Of a DNA stretch of 64,000 bases, positions 20,108 to 29,019 are shown piece by piece (the stretch's first letter is position 1; every line of letters begins with the position of its first letter). This stretch comes from Pseudoalteromonas luteoviolacea S2607 (GTDB taxonomy: Bacteria > Pseudomonadota > Gammaproteobacteria > Enterobacterales > Alteromonadaceae): NCBI RefSeq assembly GCF_001625575.1, contig NZ_AUXV01000056.1, positions 1 through 64,000 of the forward strand, given 5' to 3'. The notes under the pieces were generated by a model, which searched no databases, had not been told where the DNA came from, and saw only the letters and a list, made by a program, of their open reading frames with translations. The position numbers and the translations under genes were made by a program.

Positions 20108-20201
20108 GGTTTACCCCAATTGTTTTGCTTTTAACAAGCTTATTATCAATATTGAGTTTATTAAATTAAGGCGATGTAAGGGTTTGTATTGTTAAGTAAG
20201 A

Positions 20202-20891
20202 TCAAGTCTTAGAGAGCATGTAGCCTTTATTACGAACCGTGACGATGATCGCGTCTCCAACAGATGTGTTTGATAGCTTTTTTCTAAGCCCAGATATTCT
20301 CATGTCGATCGCACGATCATAAGCGTCACTTTCAATTCCTCTTGAGGCCTTTGAGCATTCATCCCTTGTAACTGCCGAGCCTGCATTTTGAGCCAGCAGA
20401 AGTAGTATGTCGAACTCGGCGGTAGTCAAATTAAGCAGTTCGCCGTTGTCTAGTTTTACTGTTCTTTCATTAGGGAAAATATTTAACCCGCTGACGGATA
20501 AACAGTCAGTAGAGGCTTCACTGTTAGCAGTAACTCTGCGAAACAAAGATTCGATTCTAGCAATTAGAACATGAGGTTTCATCGGTTTTAGGACATAGTC
20601 ATCCGCCCCAGCTTTGAGCAAGGCAACTTCTGAAATATCATTATCTTGCCCAGTTAAAACCAATATTGCGCCAGTATAAAACGCGCTTAGCTCTTTACAT
20701 ATTTGTAGCCCAGATTTACCTGGTAACATTAAATCTAGCAAGATTAAGTTTGGAGATAAGGCATTTACTGTCTCAACTGCTGCACTCCCATCTGAACAAA
20801 TCTGACACTGATACCCTTCAGACTCTAATAGCATCGAAGTTAGGTCGGCCATTTCTTTATCGTCTTCGATAATCAATATGGATTTGGTCAT
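20202..20891 (-). CDS. OmpR-family response regulator
   Basis: 229 residues started at MTKSILIIEDD. The upstream in-frame ATG at 20906 is rejected because TTGAGGTAA sits 5 nt before the ATG at 20891. The receiver domain has the acidic pair D10-D11, phosphoacceptor D53 in LILLDLMLPG, and the switch lysine in VLKPM. A C-terminal winged helix (about 130-227) binds DNA. Pairs with the histidine kinase downstream; the regulon is unknown. Confidence 0.95.
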   Translation of the reverse strand: MTKSILIIEDDKEMADLTSMLLESEGYQCQICSDGSAAVETVNALSPNLILLDLMLPGKSGLQICKELSAFYTGAILVLTGQDNDISEVALLKAGADDYVLKPMKPHVLIARIESLFRRVTANSEASTDCLSVSGLNIFPNERTVKLDNGELLNLTTAEFDILLLLAQNAGSAVTRDECSKASRGIESDAYDRAIDMRISGLRKKLSNTSVGDAIIVTVRNKGYMLSKT

Positions 20892-21134
20892 GTTTACCTC
20901 AATCATTTTTCTTTTTATCTCAACAAGATATGACTAGAGCTTTACGATATAGTTCATCGTCGTTGAGTAGTATGCCAGTATAGAAGATGAAAAAATAACT
21001 TTCTATCTGTCACAGGTAAGCCCAATTATAAAACAAATATCTATTAATACTCTAAAGCAGAACTGGGAACAAAACCTTTAATACGCTGCGCGCATCATAG
21101 TGTTTACCAAAATAAGAGGATTTGATAATTTCAA

Positions 21135-21692
21135 ATGAATAGAAACGACACGATGTTATTGTTTGGGGGGAGGGTTGTGATCACAAAAGTTGGATTAGGT
21201 GGAAGTTGTTACTGGTGTACAGAAGCCATTTTTAACTCTTTAAATGGAGTTTCTAAGGTCATTCAGGGTTGGGTCAACAGTTTCGGAGAACAAGATTGGT
21301 TCTCAGAAGGTATTATTATTGAGTTTGATGATGACATAATTGCGCTTTACGATCTCATCGAAATACACCTTCATACACACAGTTCAACATCAAATCACAG
21401 CCGCAGGGACAAGTATCGCAGTGCTGTATATTGCTTTGACCAACATCAACAGCAGTCAGCAATTGAGAGCTTAAAGTTACTAGGGCAGGGGTTTAGTAAC
21501 CCGGTTATAACGCAAGCTCTCATGTTTAACGAATTCAAAGCTTCAAAAGAGCATTATCAAAACTACTTTTACATTGAGCCAAACCGGCCGTTTTGTAAAA
21601 ATGTTATAACGCCTAAGCTTGAAAAGTTACTTAGTCAGTTTAGAGAAAAAGTAGATGAAGAAAAAGTAATCAAAGCAATATCTGATTGCTAG
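21135..21692 (+). CDS. Divergent peptide methionine sulfoxide reductase (MsrA-like)
   Basis: 185 residues. The MsrA active-site text is GSCYWCTEAIF, against the common GCFWCTE, so the catalytic Cys and the following Trp-Cys are kept but the Gly before it is Ser. Further MsrA features: RDKYRSAVYCFD and FKASKEHYQNYFY. The family reduces methionine-S-sulfoxide with thioredoxin. The glycine-tyrosine segment after the active site is altered (GWVNSFGEQDW). The true start may be the GTG at 21177 (canonical MsrA length at the N-terminus, preceded by a G-rich GGGGGGAGG), not the ATG. It may be a specialised paralogue. Confidence 0.75.
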   Translation: MNRNDTMLLFGGRVVITKVGLGGSCYWCTEAIFNSLNGVSKVIQGWVNSFGEQDWFSEGIIIEFDDDIIALYDLIEIHLHTHSSTSNHSRRDKYRSAVYCFDQHQQQSAIESLKLLGQGFSNPVITQALMFNEFKASKEHYQNYFYIEPNRPFCKNVITPKLEKLLSQFREKVDEEKVIKAISDC

Positions 21693-21916
21693 TTTTGTGC
21701 GTTATTTATTCAAACCCTATTTCGATTCTCATTTGTAGAATGAATGAAAGTAATAACCTCGGGATTTTTCTAAACATCATTCTTTTTAATAGAATTTTGA
21801 GCCTAATTAACACACCGTTTGATTTCTGGTTTTTAATTATGTTAAATGGCGAATAAATCAAAAAGATACCAAAATAGCCTAACAAAAAGTTAGGCCATAA
21901 CAAGCTAAATTAGCTA

Positions 21917-22258
21917 CTAACCATGGTTTTCATGAAAGTGATCTCCATGTTGGTGATGCCAGTGGCCGTCATGGTTATATTCAACTCTCCCATGTTCGAC
22001 ACGGCTTTTATGACCACAATCTAAACCATGGCCATGTTTATGTTTTTTGTGTGTTTTAACTTTTGCTTCGTGTGTCTCACCTGCATGACTGTGATGATCA
22101 TGACCGTTATGATTATAATCAAAATGGTCTTTATGCCATTCCGCGGCGTGTCCACAGTTGTAATTGTGCGCGTGTTCATGCTGGCCGTGAGCTTTATGTT
22201 CGGTCGCAATTGCAGAGCACGAAATACCGAGTGACAATGCCAATATAATTTCCTTCAT
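21917..22258 (-). CDS. Periplasmic histidine-rich metal-binding protein
   Basis: 113 residues with a cleavable signal peptide (about 1-18, ending AIA) and an extremely His-rich body. Two copies of the same unit can be read: CGHAAEWHKDHFDYNHNGHDHHSH and CGHKSRVEHGRVEYNHDGHWHHQH. The pattern suggests binding of zinc or another transition metal in the periplasm. It is divergent from a cytoplasmic protein made of the same type of repeat at 22474. The function is inferred from composition only. Confidence 0.7.
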   Translation of the reverse strand: MKEIILALSLGISCSAIATEHKAHGQHEHAHNYNCGHAAEWHKDHFDYNHNGHDHHSHAGETHEAKVKTHKKHKHGHGLDCGHKSRVEHGRVEYNHDGHWHHQHGDHFHENHG

Positions 22259-22324
22259 AGAGTTTCTCCTGATTGTGAGTTAATCACGTAAAACTATAGC
22301 GATTGACTGGATTTTAAACAACAC

Positions 22325-22366
22325 GTAAAGCTAATTGCACTTTTAACAAGGTAAATTTAGCTTTAC
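22325..22366. promoter_or_regulatory. Inverted repeat between the two His-rich genes
   Basis: Perfect 10-bp arms GTAAAGCTAA (22325-22334) and TTAGCTTTAC (22357-22366), with 22 bp between, in the middle of the 215-bp divergent intergenic region. Placement fits an operator for both genes, perhaps for a metal-sensing regulator. It does not match the Zur consensus I know. Confidence 0.5.
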
Positions 22367-22473
22367 ATGATATCGGCGTGTATTGGTTAAGCAGAATAGG
22401 AGTATTAGGTTTGAAATGCTAAACGATTGCACTAGATTTATATAGGCATCCTATCTCAGAAGGAAAATATATA

Positions 22474-22809
22474 ATGTCTTGCTCACAATCACATAAACAT
22501 ACAGATCATGCTCATGGACCTACTTGTGGTCATACAGCTGTACGCCATGGGGACCACGTTGATTATCTTGTTGATGGAAAGTTACATCACCCGCATGGCG
22601 ATCACTGCGATGAGCATGTAATCGAAGTTAGTTCTGTGAATCCAGATGAGTGTAATCACGCACATCAAACTAATGGACACAAACATGGCCCCAATTGCGG
22701 CCACGAGGCAATCCAGCATGGCGATCACGTTGACTATATTGTTGATGGTAGATTGCACCATCAACACGGTGACCACTGTGATGACCATGGACCTGTTGAC
22801 ATAATTTAA
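22474..22809 (+). CDS. Cytoplasmic histidine-rich two-repeat metal-binding protein
   Basis: 111 residues without signal peptide, made of two near-identical units of about 37 residues: HGPTCGHTAVRHGDHVDYLV... and HGPNCGHEAIQHGDHVDYIV..., each ending in a GDHCD motif. Each unit has two Cys and many His, so zinc binding is very likely. Preceded by a fair AGAAGGA ribosome binding site. This repeat family is widespread in gammaproteobacteria and is sometimes misnamed as a dehydratase or zinc transporter. Divergent from the periplasmic relative. Confidence 0.75.
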   Translation: MSCSQSHKHTDHAHGPTCGHTAVRHGDHVDYLVDGKLHHPHGDHCDEHVIEVSSVNPDECNHAHQTNGHKHGPNCGHEAIQHGDHVDYIVDGRLHHQHGDHCDDHGPVDII

Positions 22810-23120
22810 TTGCCTTAAAAACATTATCTTTTATTTTCAAATCAGTTAAATCTTACCTTAAAGGCGTTTAACTACTGTTATTCGCCTTCATAGTATTTAT
22901 ATAATTTCTTTCCTAGCGTTTTTTAAATTATATATTTATAAGTTTTATTCTATGTATTATATAGATGAACAGGTCCGGATTTTACAAAATAACATTCTTA
23001 AACCGAAGTTTTAACTACTTAATCTTCTCTTTTAGTTATACAAGTTAAAGGTTAATGGTAGTGTTAATTTATGCATTTACATATAATTTTGGCCTACATT
23101 TAAAATGTGATACTAATGCA

Positions 23121-23140
23121 AAAGAAGCCCCAGCGGGGCT
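23121..23140 (-). terminator. Terminator of the small membrane-protein pair
   Basis: On the minus strand the stem AGCCCC / GGGGCT with a 3-nt loop is followed by TCTTTT, 25 bp beyond the stop at 23166. The rest of the 356-bp gap 22810-23165 shows nothing else. Confidence 0.75.
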
Positions 23141-23165
23141 GTCATGGCAGATATCTTTAATGAGC

Positions 23166-23411
23166 TTATTGACATTCGAAAAGACATTTATAGATTGAGC
23201 CAATCATCTGATTTCTCTTTCCAAGTTGCTTGGTTAAGTATAGCGTTCCCTGAGTTATTGTGACCGCAAATATTAGTGCGCTGACCTCAAGTACAGTAAA
23301 AGGAGAATACATCATAACAAACGCGGTATTTACCCAACATGCAAGGGTGAGAAGCCATGCTAGTAGTAATGTTTTTTCATTTAATTTTTTATTTAATGTT
23401 TCAATATTCAT
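23166..23411 (-). CDS. Small membrane protein, two helices
   Basis: 81 residues with two hydrophobic helices (about 14-35 and 38-58). Preceded by AAGGTG at a good distance. It lies 26 bp downstream of a second small membrane protein gene on the same strand; the two probably form an operon closed by the hairpin at 23121-23140. Family not recognised. Confidence 0.6.
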   Translation of the reverse strand: MNIETLNKKLNEKTLLLAWLLTLACWVNTAFVMMYSPFTVLEVSALIFAVTITQGTLYLTKQLGKRNQMIGSIYKCLFECQ

Positions 23412-23437
23412 ACTTACACCTTAAACAGTCTTTAATT

Positions 23438-23710
23438 TCAAAATGGCTTTTTGCCAGTTAGTTTATGGACAACTGCGCGCATAATGGCCTTTCTACTCTC
23501 TACTACCGCAACACCCATTAAAGCTGCTGTGCACCATATTGCTCCTTCAGTTGCAATGGCTGTAACAGTCACAGCAGCCAATTGAATGCTTTTCTCTTGT
23601 GTTACGAAGAGGACGGTAAACATGACTACCCAGCTTGTTACAACGAGTGACCAGATGGTTCGAAGAAAACGCTTTTTGTTTAGGTTTTTAGTTTGGTTTA
23701 ATATCCACAT
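23438..23710 (-). CDS. Small membrane protein, two helices
   Basis: 90 residues with two hydrophobic helices (about 18-36 and 42-65) and a basic C-terminal tail. A strong AGGAGA ribosome binding site precedes the ATG. The helical layout resembles its downstream neighbour (both have a loop with THR/VTQ before helix 2), so they may be ancient duplicates. Function unknown. Confidence 0.65.
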   Translation of the reverse strand: MWILNQTKNLNKKRFLRTIWSLVVTSWVVMFTVLFVTQEKSIQLAAVTVTAIATEGAIWCTAALMGVAVVESRKAIMRAVVHKLTGKKPF

Positions 23711-23910
23711 CAGCTTCTCCTATGAGAGTTTCAAATTTAATTTGCTTGATCTGGTTAGTCGATGAAGGAGAAACTTCATTACATATTTTTTAGCTTTATG
23801 ATGGTTTTTTTAAAACTTACTAAAATTCAATAAGAAATAATTTAAAAATTTATGTAATAGATCCATAGCTGCGACGACTAATAGGAAAAAGATTTTGGAG
23901 GCTTGTATCG

Positions 23911-24414
23911 TTGGTCACTTTTACCAAGGACTCAGAAAAAGAAAATATCATTGCGCAGTATTGGCCGCAGATAAGCAGAGCTGCTTCAGGATATGAAAAT
24001 AGACCTGCTTTATCCGATGAGCTCGCCCAAGAAATGGCGCTGTCTGTTTGGCGTTCATTAGAAAGCTATAAAGGGCAGTGCTCGATGAATACTTATGTGT
24101 ATAGAGTGATTCACAATACAGCAATCGATCATATCAGGCGTAATAGCAAAATTTCAGAAGATGAATTGGATGAAACAATTATATGTGAGCACACTTCACC
24201 TGAAACGGATGCTTTAAGTGCTCAAAGGCAAAAGCAACTTTGCAGTGCTGTCAATAAATTACCACTGAGCTTAAGGCAAGTTATGCTCCTAAAGCTTGAA
24301 GATTTAAATAATGTTGAGATTAGCGAAGTATTGGGGATCAGTGACGCTAATGTTGGGATCAGGTTACATCGCGCAAAAGAACAGCTCACCAAATTATTAG
24401 CGGGGATTAATTAA
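23911..24414 (+). CDS. ECF-type RNA polymerase sigma factor
   Basis: 167 residues. Region 2 reads ELAQEMALSVWRSLESYKG and NTYVYRVIHNTAIDHIRR; region 4 reads LPLSLRQVMLLKLEDLNNVE and an HTH with VLGISDANVGIRLHRAKEQL. It directs RNA polymerase to a small regulon. The start is TTG, chosen because TTGGAGG lies 9 nt upstream. The stop overlaps the ATG of the next gene (TAATG), so translation is coupled to a membrane partner. Confidence 0.92.
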   Translation: MVTFTKDSEKENIIAQYWPQISRAASGYENRPALSDELAQEMALSVWRSLESYKGQCSMNTYVYRVIHNTAIDHIRRNSKISEDELDETIICEHTSPETDALSAQRQKQLCSAVNKLPLSLRQVMLLKLEDLNNVEISEVLGISDANVGIRLHRAKEQLTKLLAGIN

Positions 24415-24971
24415 TGGATAACAACGAATTTGAGCAGCTGTCGTCACTTTGGCAATCAGCAGAGCAGAAGTCTTTACCGCACATGGATCAATTAATAAAG
24501 CGTCATAAAAGGCATAGTATAGTGTTGAAGGTTAATATAGCGATTGAGTTTTTGGCTGTTTTGGCGGTGAGCTGCTTTTTTGTATTTTCTTTTATCGAAA
24601 AAATGCCAGTGATTAAATTGGCTTGGGTAGGGTTCGCGACAGTGTGGGGGGTTACGTTATTTGTATTAATGAATAAAAGCCGTTTGAGCAGTCTAAAACA
24701 CCTTAAAAGCGAACAAATAGCGACCTCTCTTGATGCACATATACAACTTCTCGAAAATGAAATTTTTAGATGGCGTATGAGTATAAAAGCGACTTGGATT
24801 TTTATGTTTGCAATGGGCGTGTTCGTAATGAGCAAGTGCTTGTTCTCGACCTGTAGTGCAGAAGATGGCTTACACCTTGGCGCTTCCTTTTTGGTCCTAT
24901 GCGGTGCACAAGTATTTTTTATTATTAAAAATAAAACTGCCAAACGTATTTTGCATAAAATAAAGCAGTAA
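24414..24971 (+). CDS. Membrane protein coupled to the ECF sigma factor, possible anti-sigma
   Basis: 185 residues with four membrane helices (about 40-62, 66-88, 125-143, 150-168) and a short cytoplasmic N-terminus (FEQLSSLWQSAEQKSLPHMD). The one-base overlap with the sigma gene suggests stoichiometric production, typical of anti-sigma factors. The N-terminal segment is short for a classic anti-sigma domain, so the role is inferred from context. Confidence 0.7.
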   Translation: MDNNEFEQLSSLWQSAEQKSLPHMDQLIKRHKRHSIVLKVNIAIEFLAVLAVSCFFVFSFIEKMPVIKLAWVGFATVWGVTLFVLMNKSRLSSLKHLKSEQIATSLDAHIQLLENEIFRWRMSIKATWIFMFAMGVFVMSKCLFSTCSAEDGLHLGASFLVLCGAQVFFIIKNKTAKRILHKIKQ

Positions 24972-25043
24972 GCACTATAATTTATACAGACATGGCGAGT
25001 TTCAATGCTTAGTTTGTAGTTGTGAAAAAATATAGAATCAACT

Positions 25044-25236
25044 AACAAAGGCGCAGTAAGGCTGACCACACAATGGAAGTTTTAGGTCCACTAAATCTAG
25101 GTAAAAATGTACAAAGTTGGCCACAATATGGTTTAACTTTGTACATCGAAGGTATGTTTACGTTAGCTTAGAGGCATAATAATAAAACTAGCATTGCTGC
25201 TTTTCTTTAATTTCCGAATAGAGCAGCGCCTTTGTT
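25044..25236. repeat. Nested inverted-repeat element
   Basis: Outer perfect 11-bp arms AACAAAGGCGC (25044-25054) and GCGCCTTTGTT (25226-25236) enclose inner perfect 12-bp arms ATGTACAAAGTT (25107-25118) and AACTTTGTACAT (25135-25146) with a 16-nt loop that itself has CCA/TGG. No coding frame inside. Could be a MITE, a degenerate recombination site or an RNA structure. No target duplication is obvious. Confidence 0.55.
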
Positions 25237-25245
25237 GAAGATACA

Positions 25246-25461
25246 CTAAAGCAAAAAGGAGCCTAACTTAATAATTTGTATGATTGCCACAACAGATCCG
25301 CAAATTAAAAACAACGTACCTCTATTCTGAGTCTTTTCTATACTCGAATCAGATGTGCCTTGCTTGGTTTCTCTTAAAATCTTACCTTTAAAAACCATTG
25401 CGATTGAAACTAAAAATATCACAATGGTGATTGTTATATCTGTCATCATCTCAGGTGTCAT
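25246..25461 (-). CDS. Small membrane protein, two helices
   Basis: 71 residues when started at the ATG at 25461, which has AAGGG 6 nt upstream; the ATG at 25479 is 6 codons earlier and lacks a site. Helices at about 5-24 and 48-68, with a charged polar loop between. Its stop lies 9 bp from the nested inverted-repeat element, whose outer arm could act as its terminator. No family recognised. Confidence 0.55.
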   Translation of the reverse strand: MTPEMMTDITITIVIFLVSIAMVFKGKILRETKQGTSDSSIEKTQNRGTLFLICGSVVAIIQIIKLGSFLL

Positions 25462-25844
25462 TGTTTGACCCTTATACATAATATGTTTGTCATGGTATGT
25501 GATGTGGAAAGCAACATTAAGCTGCCGCTGTGATTTGTTGCTTCACTTGAAGGCGAGCATCGTAAATCAAGTGGCGACATAAATAAAGGGAACTATCTAC
25601 GTATTACGCATATACCTATGCTATTGCTTGGAAAGTGTAAAGGTTTTAAGCACATCGAACAGCATCCTCAGTTTCCCTCAGAGCAGCATAAAGTAAGCGT
25701 TGAGTAAAGAAGGTTTTTAATATCTGTGTTTTCAAATAAAGCAGGAAATATCAAGGGAGATACTTGCAAATTTCCAGGGTTAATTGCTAAACCTATTGAT
25801 GCATGTTTAACAATTAACCAGTTTGATTTTGGGAGGGACCGCAG
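25462..25844. other. Intergenic region without a supported gene
   Basis: About 380 bp. A plus-strand open stretch at roughly 25570-25710 would read ...GDINKGNYLRITHIPMLLLGKCKGF... and could be a decayed coding fragment, but it has no start signal and no family I recognise. Confidence 0.3.
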
Positions 25845-26300
25845 ATGGCACTTAAACCTTTAACAGTCGTCGCCAAAGATGCACATATCGAATTATTTGA
25901 GAAAGAGTATGTCGGCTCGCATAACGCGCTCATTTCAAAGTTAAATGATGTCGCTTATAAGTTGCACTCAATACCCATGGAAAATCATTACATTAGGGAT
26001 ACTATCATCATTGAAGTATCAAAGGCTTTAATGGAAACCAAAAAGTATTTTAGATCACTTGAAGCAAATAGTCCTAGAAGTGAAGAAGCGGAAGGCAGAT
26101 TAGTCATGCTATGGGGGTTAGTCGCAGCGCCAATCGGATTTATAGACAAAGATCTCGCTATTTTATGTGCATTGGAACAAGAAAATTGGCTACATCCAGA
26201 TGGCTGGTCACCAGAAGAAATTAAGGAGTTTGTGGTCAAATTAGATAGCGTATCGCGCAAATTTATGAGGTTGTCTTTTCCTGTATCGGTTTGGCATTAA
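25845..26300 (+). CDS. Conserved-looking hypothetical protein
   Basis: 151 residues, soluble, mostly helical, no signal peptide, with a GGGAGGG-type ribosome binding site before the ATG. Segments such as SHNALISKLNDVAYKLHSIP and LCALEQENWLHPDGWSPEEI suggest a helical bundle. No family recognised and neighbours give no clue. Confidence 0.55.
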   Translation: MALKPLTVVAKDAHIELFEKEYVGSHNALISKLNDVAYKLHSIPMENHYIRDTIIIEVSKALMETKKYFRSLEANSPRSEEAEGRLVMLWGLVAAPIGFIDKDLAILCALEQENWLHPDGWSPEEIKEFVVKLDSVSRKFMRLSFPVSVWH

Positions 26301-26729
26301 GAGCCTTCACTAAATTAGAAATAGCTTTTAAGCACTCTTTTCATACAGTCACATCGTGCTACGCCGACTCAGCGCATATTGGCTAGCTTATAATTATAAA
26401 GGTATTTATTGAAATATAAGATTATAAGCTAATCAATACGTTAACTTGTGTTATACATCGATGATTGAACGTGGGAAATAAGGCCGAAGGGAGACGGGTT
26501 AACGTAAGTTTAGTTTTTCTCATACAGCTTGAGCATATTCGCTCTAGATTACTTGCTGATACACAAGTGAGAGTCAGCTTTCATAGTTTACTTACTTTTT
26601 CACTTTAAGCTCATGTTTACACGAGGCTTTTTTCATGTGAGTATGAAGAGTATGAAATGTAGCCAACTTTGTCGCTTTTCGTTCACAGAGTTGGATAGAT
26701 AAAACTAATAAGCTTCAAAAGGTTGTCAG
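26301..26729. other. Long intergenic region
   Basis: About 430 bp upstream of the serine hydrolase gene. AT-rich, no open frame with a plausible start, no clear hairpin or riboswitch-like structure seen. Confidence 0.4.
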
Positions 26730-27791
26730 ATGTATAGGTTATTTTTATCTGTTTTGTTATCCATACCTTGTAGTGCACAAGCGAATAAAATGAATACGGA
26801 TGAAGAGCTGACGACTAAGCTTGAAAGTATTCGTGTCCAAAATGCTATACCAGCTATGTCTGTGGCCATCATCACATCCGGCAAAGTCACATTTATCAAA
26901 GGCTTTGGCTTCGTAGACGAAGAGATGAAGAAACGCACTGGGCCAAAATCATTATTTCGTATAGCTTCAATTTCTAAGTTGTTCACCGCTCAAGCTATTA
27001 TGCAGCTCGTTGAAAAAAATAAGATAGACTTGAACGAAAAAGTAGCGCGGTATTTACCAAGTTTTACAGGGAGCAGTATTACTGTTAAACAGTTACTGAC
27101 TCATACCTCAGGGTTAAGTGACACAGTTAAACCGGTCAGTCATGAAAAGCAACGAACACTAAATGCATACTTAAAAGTAGTAGAAAAATCTGCTTCTAAA
27201 AGTTCTGATAATTATGACTTTGAATACAGTGACACCAATTACAATATTTTGGGAGCTATCATAAGTTCTGTTTCTGGAATGAGCTACGAAGATTACTTAT
27301 ACACCCATATTCTGACACCTGCCCGAATGACTAAAAGTGGTTACTTTAATGGCGAACATGCTTACTACCCAGAATCAAAACCGACGTACAAAGGTAAAAT
27401 AATAGATAAGTCGCATCAGCGGCCTTATGATGTATCGTTCAACCCTAGTGAAGGCCTAATTTCAAATGTAAACGATCTTAGCCAGTGGCTTGCACTCACA
27501 CTTGCCAACGACGAGTCTCTTTTGAAAAAGCAAACATACGAAGATATGTTACAGCCTCAAGTCAAAACTTCTTGGGGAGAAATACATATGGGGCTGGGGT
27601 GGCAAGTATATAAAAACTCAAACGATAATATTGCGAGGCACCCTGGAAGTATTAGAGGTTACAAGTCACTTGTTCTAACTTACCCTGATAGTAAAAATGC
27701 GTTAATAGTGCTTACAAATTCGAGCAATACGCCACGGTGGGAAATTGCAAAATCCATCACAAAAATTTTAGAACAACGTGCACAGTGGTAA
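26730..27791 (+). CDS. Beta-lactamase-family serine hydrolase
   Basis: 353 residues with a signal peptide (about 1-19, SIPCSAQA). The class C beta-lactamase/DD-peptidase fold is clear: SxxK in IASISKLFTAQ, the second motif YSDTNYN (YxN variant) and HPGSIRGYKS as the third motif (HxG variant of KTG). Such proteins are mostly esterases or peptidases, not resistance enzymes. Periplasmic. It is followed 65 bp on by the DUF6265 gene, and the two may be cotranscribed. Confidence 0.88.
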   Translation: MYRLFLSVLLSIPCSAQANKMNTDEELTTKLESIRVQNAIPAMSVAIITSGKVTFIKGFGFVDEEMKKRTGPKSLFRIASISKLFTAQAIMQLVEKNKIDLNEKVARYLPSFTGSSITVKQLLTHTSGLSDTVKPVSHEKQRTLNAYLKVVEKSASKSSDNYDFEYSDTNYNILGAIISSVSGMSYEDYLYTHILTPARMTKSGYFNGEHAYYPESKPTYKGKIIDKSHQRPYDVSFNPSEGLISNVNDLSQWLALTLANDESLLKKQTYEDMLQPQVKTSWGEIHMGLGWQVYKNSNDNIARHPGSIRGYKSLVLTYPDSKNALIVLTNSSNTPRWEIAKSITKILEQRAQW

Positions 27792-27856
27792 TAATACTTA
27801 ACAAGCTTATGTAGTAAACTAATCGCGACTATAGCCAAACAATGGAGCTGTGGACA

Positions 27857-28348
27857 ATGCTAAGAGTAATACTTTGGGTTTTACTATGTTTAGTTTTTCA
27901 ATCAAGCTTGCAAGCGAAGACTTGTAATACGGTCAAATCATTAGCTTGGCTTGCTGGTAATTGGAATTCAAGTAACGACAAACATCGATTTAATGAATCA
28001 TGGCAGCAAATAAGCGACGCAACCTTTGAAGGCTTAGGTTCCACTTATTCAATCGAAAAAAAGAAAATTGTCAGTTCTGAGTCTTTACGATTAGTTGAAA
28101 TGGCAGGAGAGGTATTTTACCTTGCGAAAGTAGCCAGTAACAATCTGCCTATCGCTTTTAAATTAACGAGTTGTACAGCTGACTCTGCAATATTTGAAAA
28201 CCCACAACATGACTTTCCCAAGAAGCTTCGTTATCAATTAACTAAAGATAAAAATATGACTGTTTTTGTTTCAGGCGACAATGGCAAAGGTTTCGCTATT
28301 AACTTCGTCGGTAAAAACGATGGCAAAACAAGCGTACATAGCAAGTAA
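27857..28348 (+). CDS. DUF6265 family secreted protein
   Basis: 163 residues started at the ATG at 27857, since GGAG lies 9 nt upstream and the product then begins with a normal signal peptide (VILWVLLCLVFQSSLQA). The mature part has the DUF6265 pattern: LAWLAGNWNS, then FNESWQQISDATFEGLG and FENPQHDFPKKLRYQL. The fold is expected to be a lipocalin-like barrel; function unknown. Lies directly after the serine hydrolase gene. Confidence 0.8.
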   Translation: MLRVILWVLLCLVFQSSLQAKTCNTVKSLAWLAGNWNSSNDKHRFNESWQQISDATFEGLGSTYSIEKKKIVSSESLRLVEMAGEVFYLAKVASNNLPIAFKLTSCTADSAIFENPQHDFPKKLRYQLTKDKNMTVFVSGDNGKGFAINFVGKNDGKTSVHSK

Positions 28349-29019
28349 ACAACTTACTAACCTCGACTGAAGCCAGTTTCTATAGAAGGTTCCGTATTCG
28401 TAGTGGTGGGGCGGTTTTACCACCATTCCCTATAACAAATAGTCATGGACAATTACGTAAAATTCACCTTGCGAAGCCAATTTGATTAAACCACCTTCTA
28501 CTGTTTTCAAAAACTCGTCATTTCTGATTATCGATAAATTGTTTAACGTTAGATAAATCACGCAAAAAACGAATTACAAAGTCCCACTGCAGCTTTCAAG
28601 CTCTGTGGCTTTTGTGTTTCGATCCCAATTAATCTGAGTGCTCCTAACACGCTTAAGTTAAGCTGCAATACAAGGAAGTTTATCTTTTTTAATTCGCATT
28701 TTGTTGTTCTTCTGAAGGCAGTGGAAGAGCATACAAATAAACAACGAGCAACTAAAGAGGGTCGATTATTTCTTGATTAAGACATGTTGTTACACATTGA
28801 AATAGAACCTGCCTAGAAATAGTTGGGGTAATTTGATACTAATTTAAAAACAAAAAATAAGATGGCCGCTAGTAGATAAGCGCATCAATCGCTCACTGTT
28901 AAATTTTTAGTAGATAAATAATTGCAATTACCTGTTGATGCTGTGAGTGTGTGTCTGAACAGAAAGCATACTTTTTCTACGGTCTTCTTAGAATTAAGAA
29001 ACCAAGGAGTTGTTTAGAT
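28349..29019. other. Long intergenic region
   Basis: About 670 bp before the second hydrolase gene. No supported frame. The GC-richer stretch near 28400-28435 (GTGGTGGGGCGGTTTTACCACC) contains a short hairpin GTGG/CCAC but no T run. Nothing recognised. Confidence 0.35.

Noticed and set aside
22028..22234. Plus-strand Met/Val-rich frames over the periplasmic His-rich gene
   Set aside because: They are the complement of His codons (ATG, GTG) and have no start signal.
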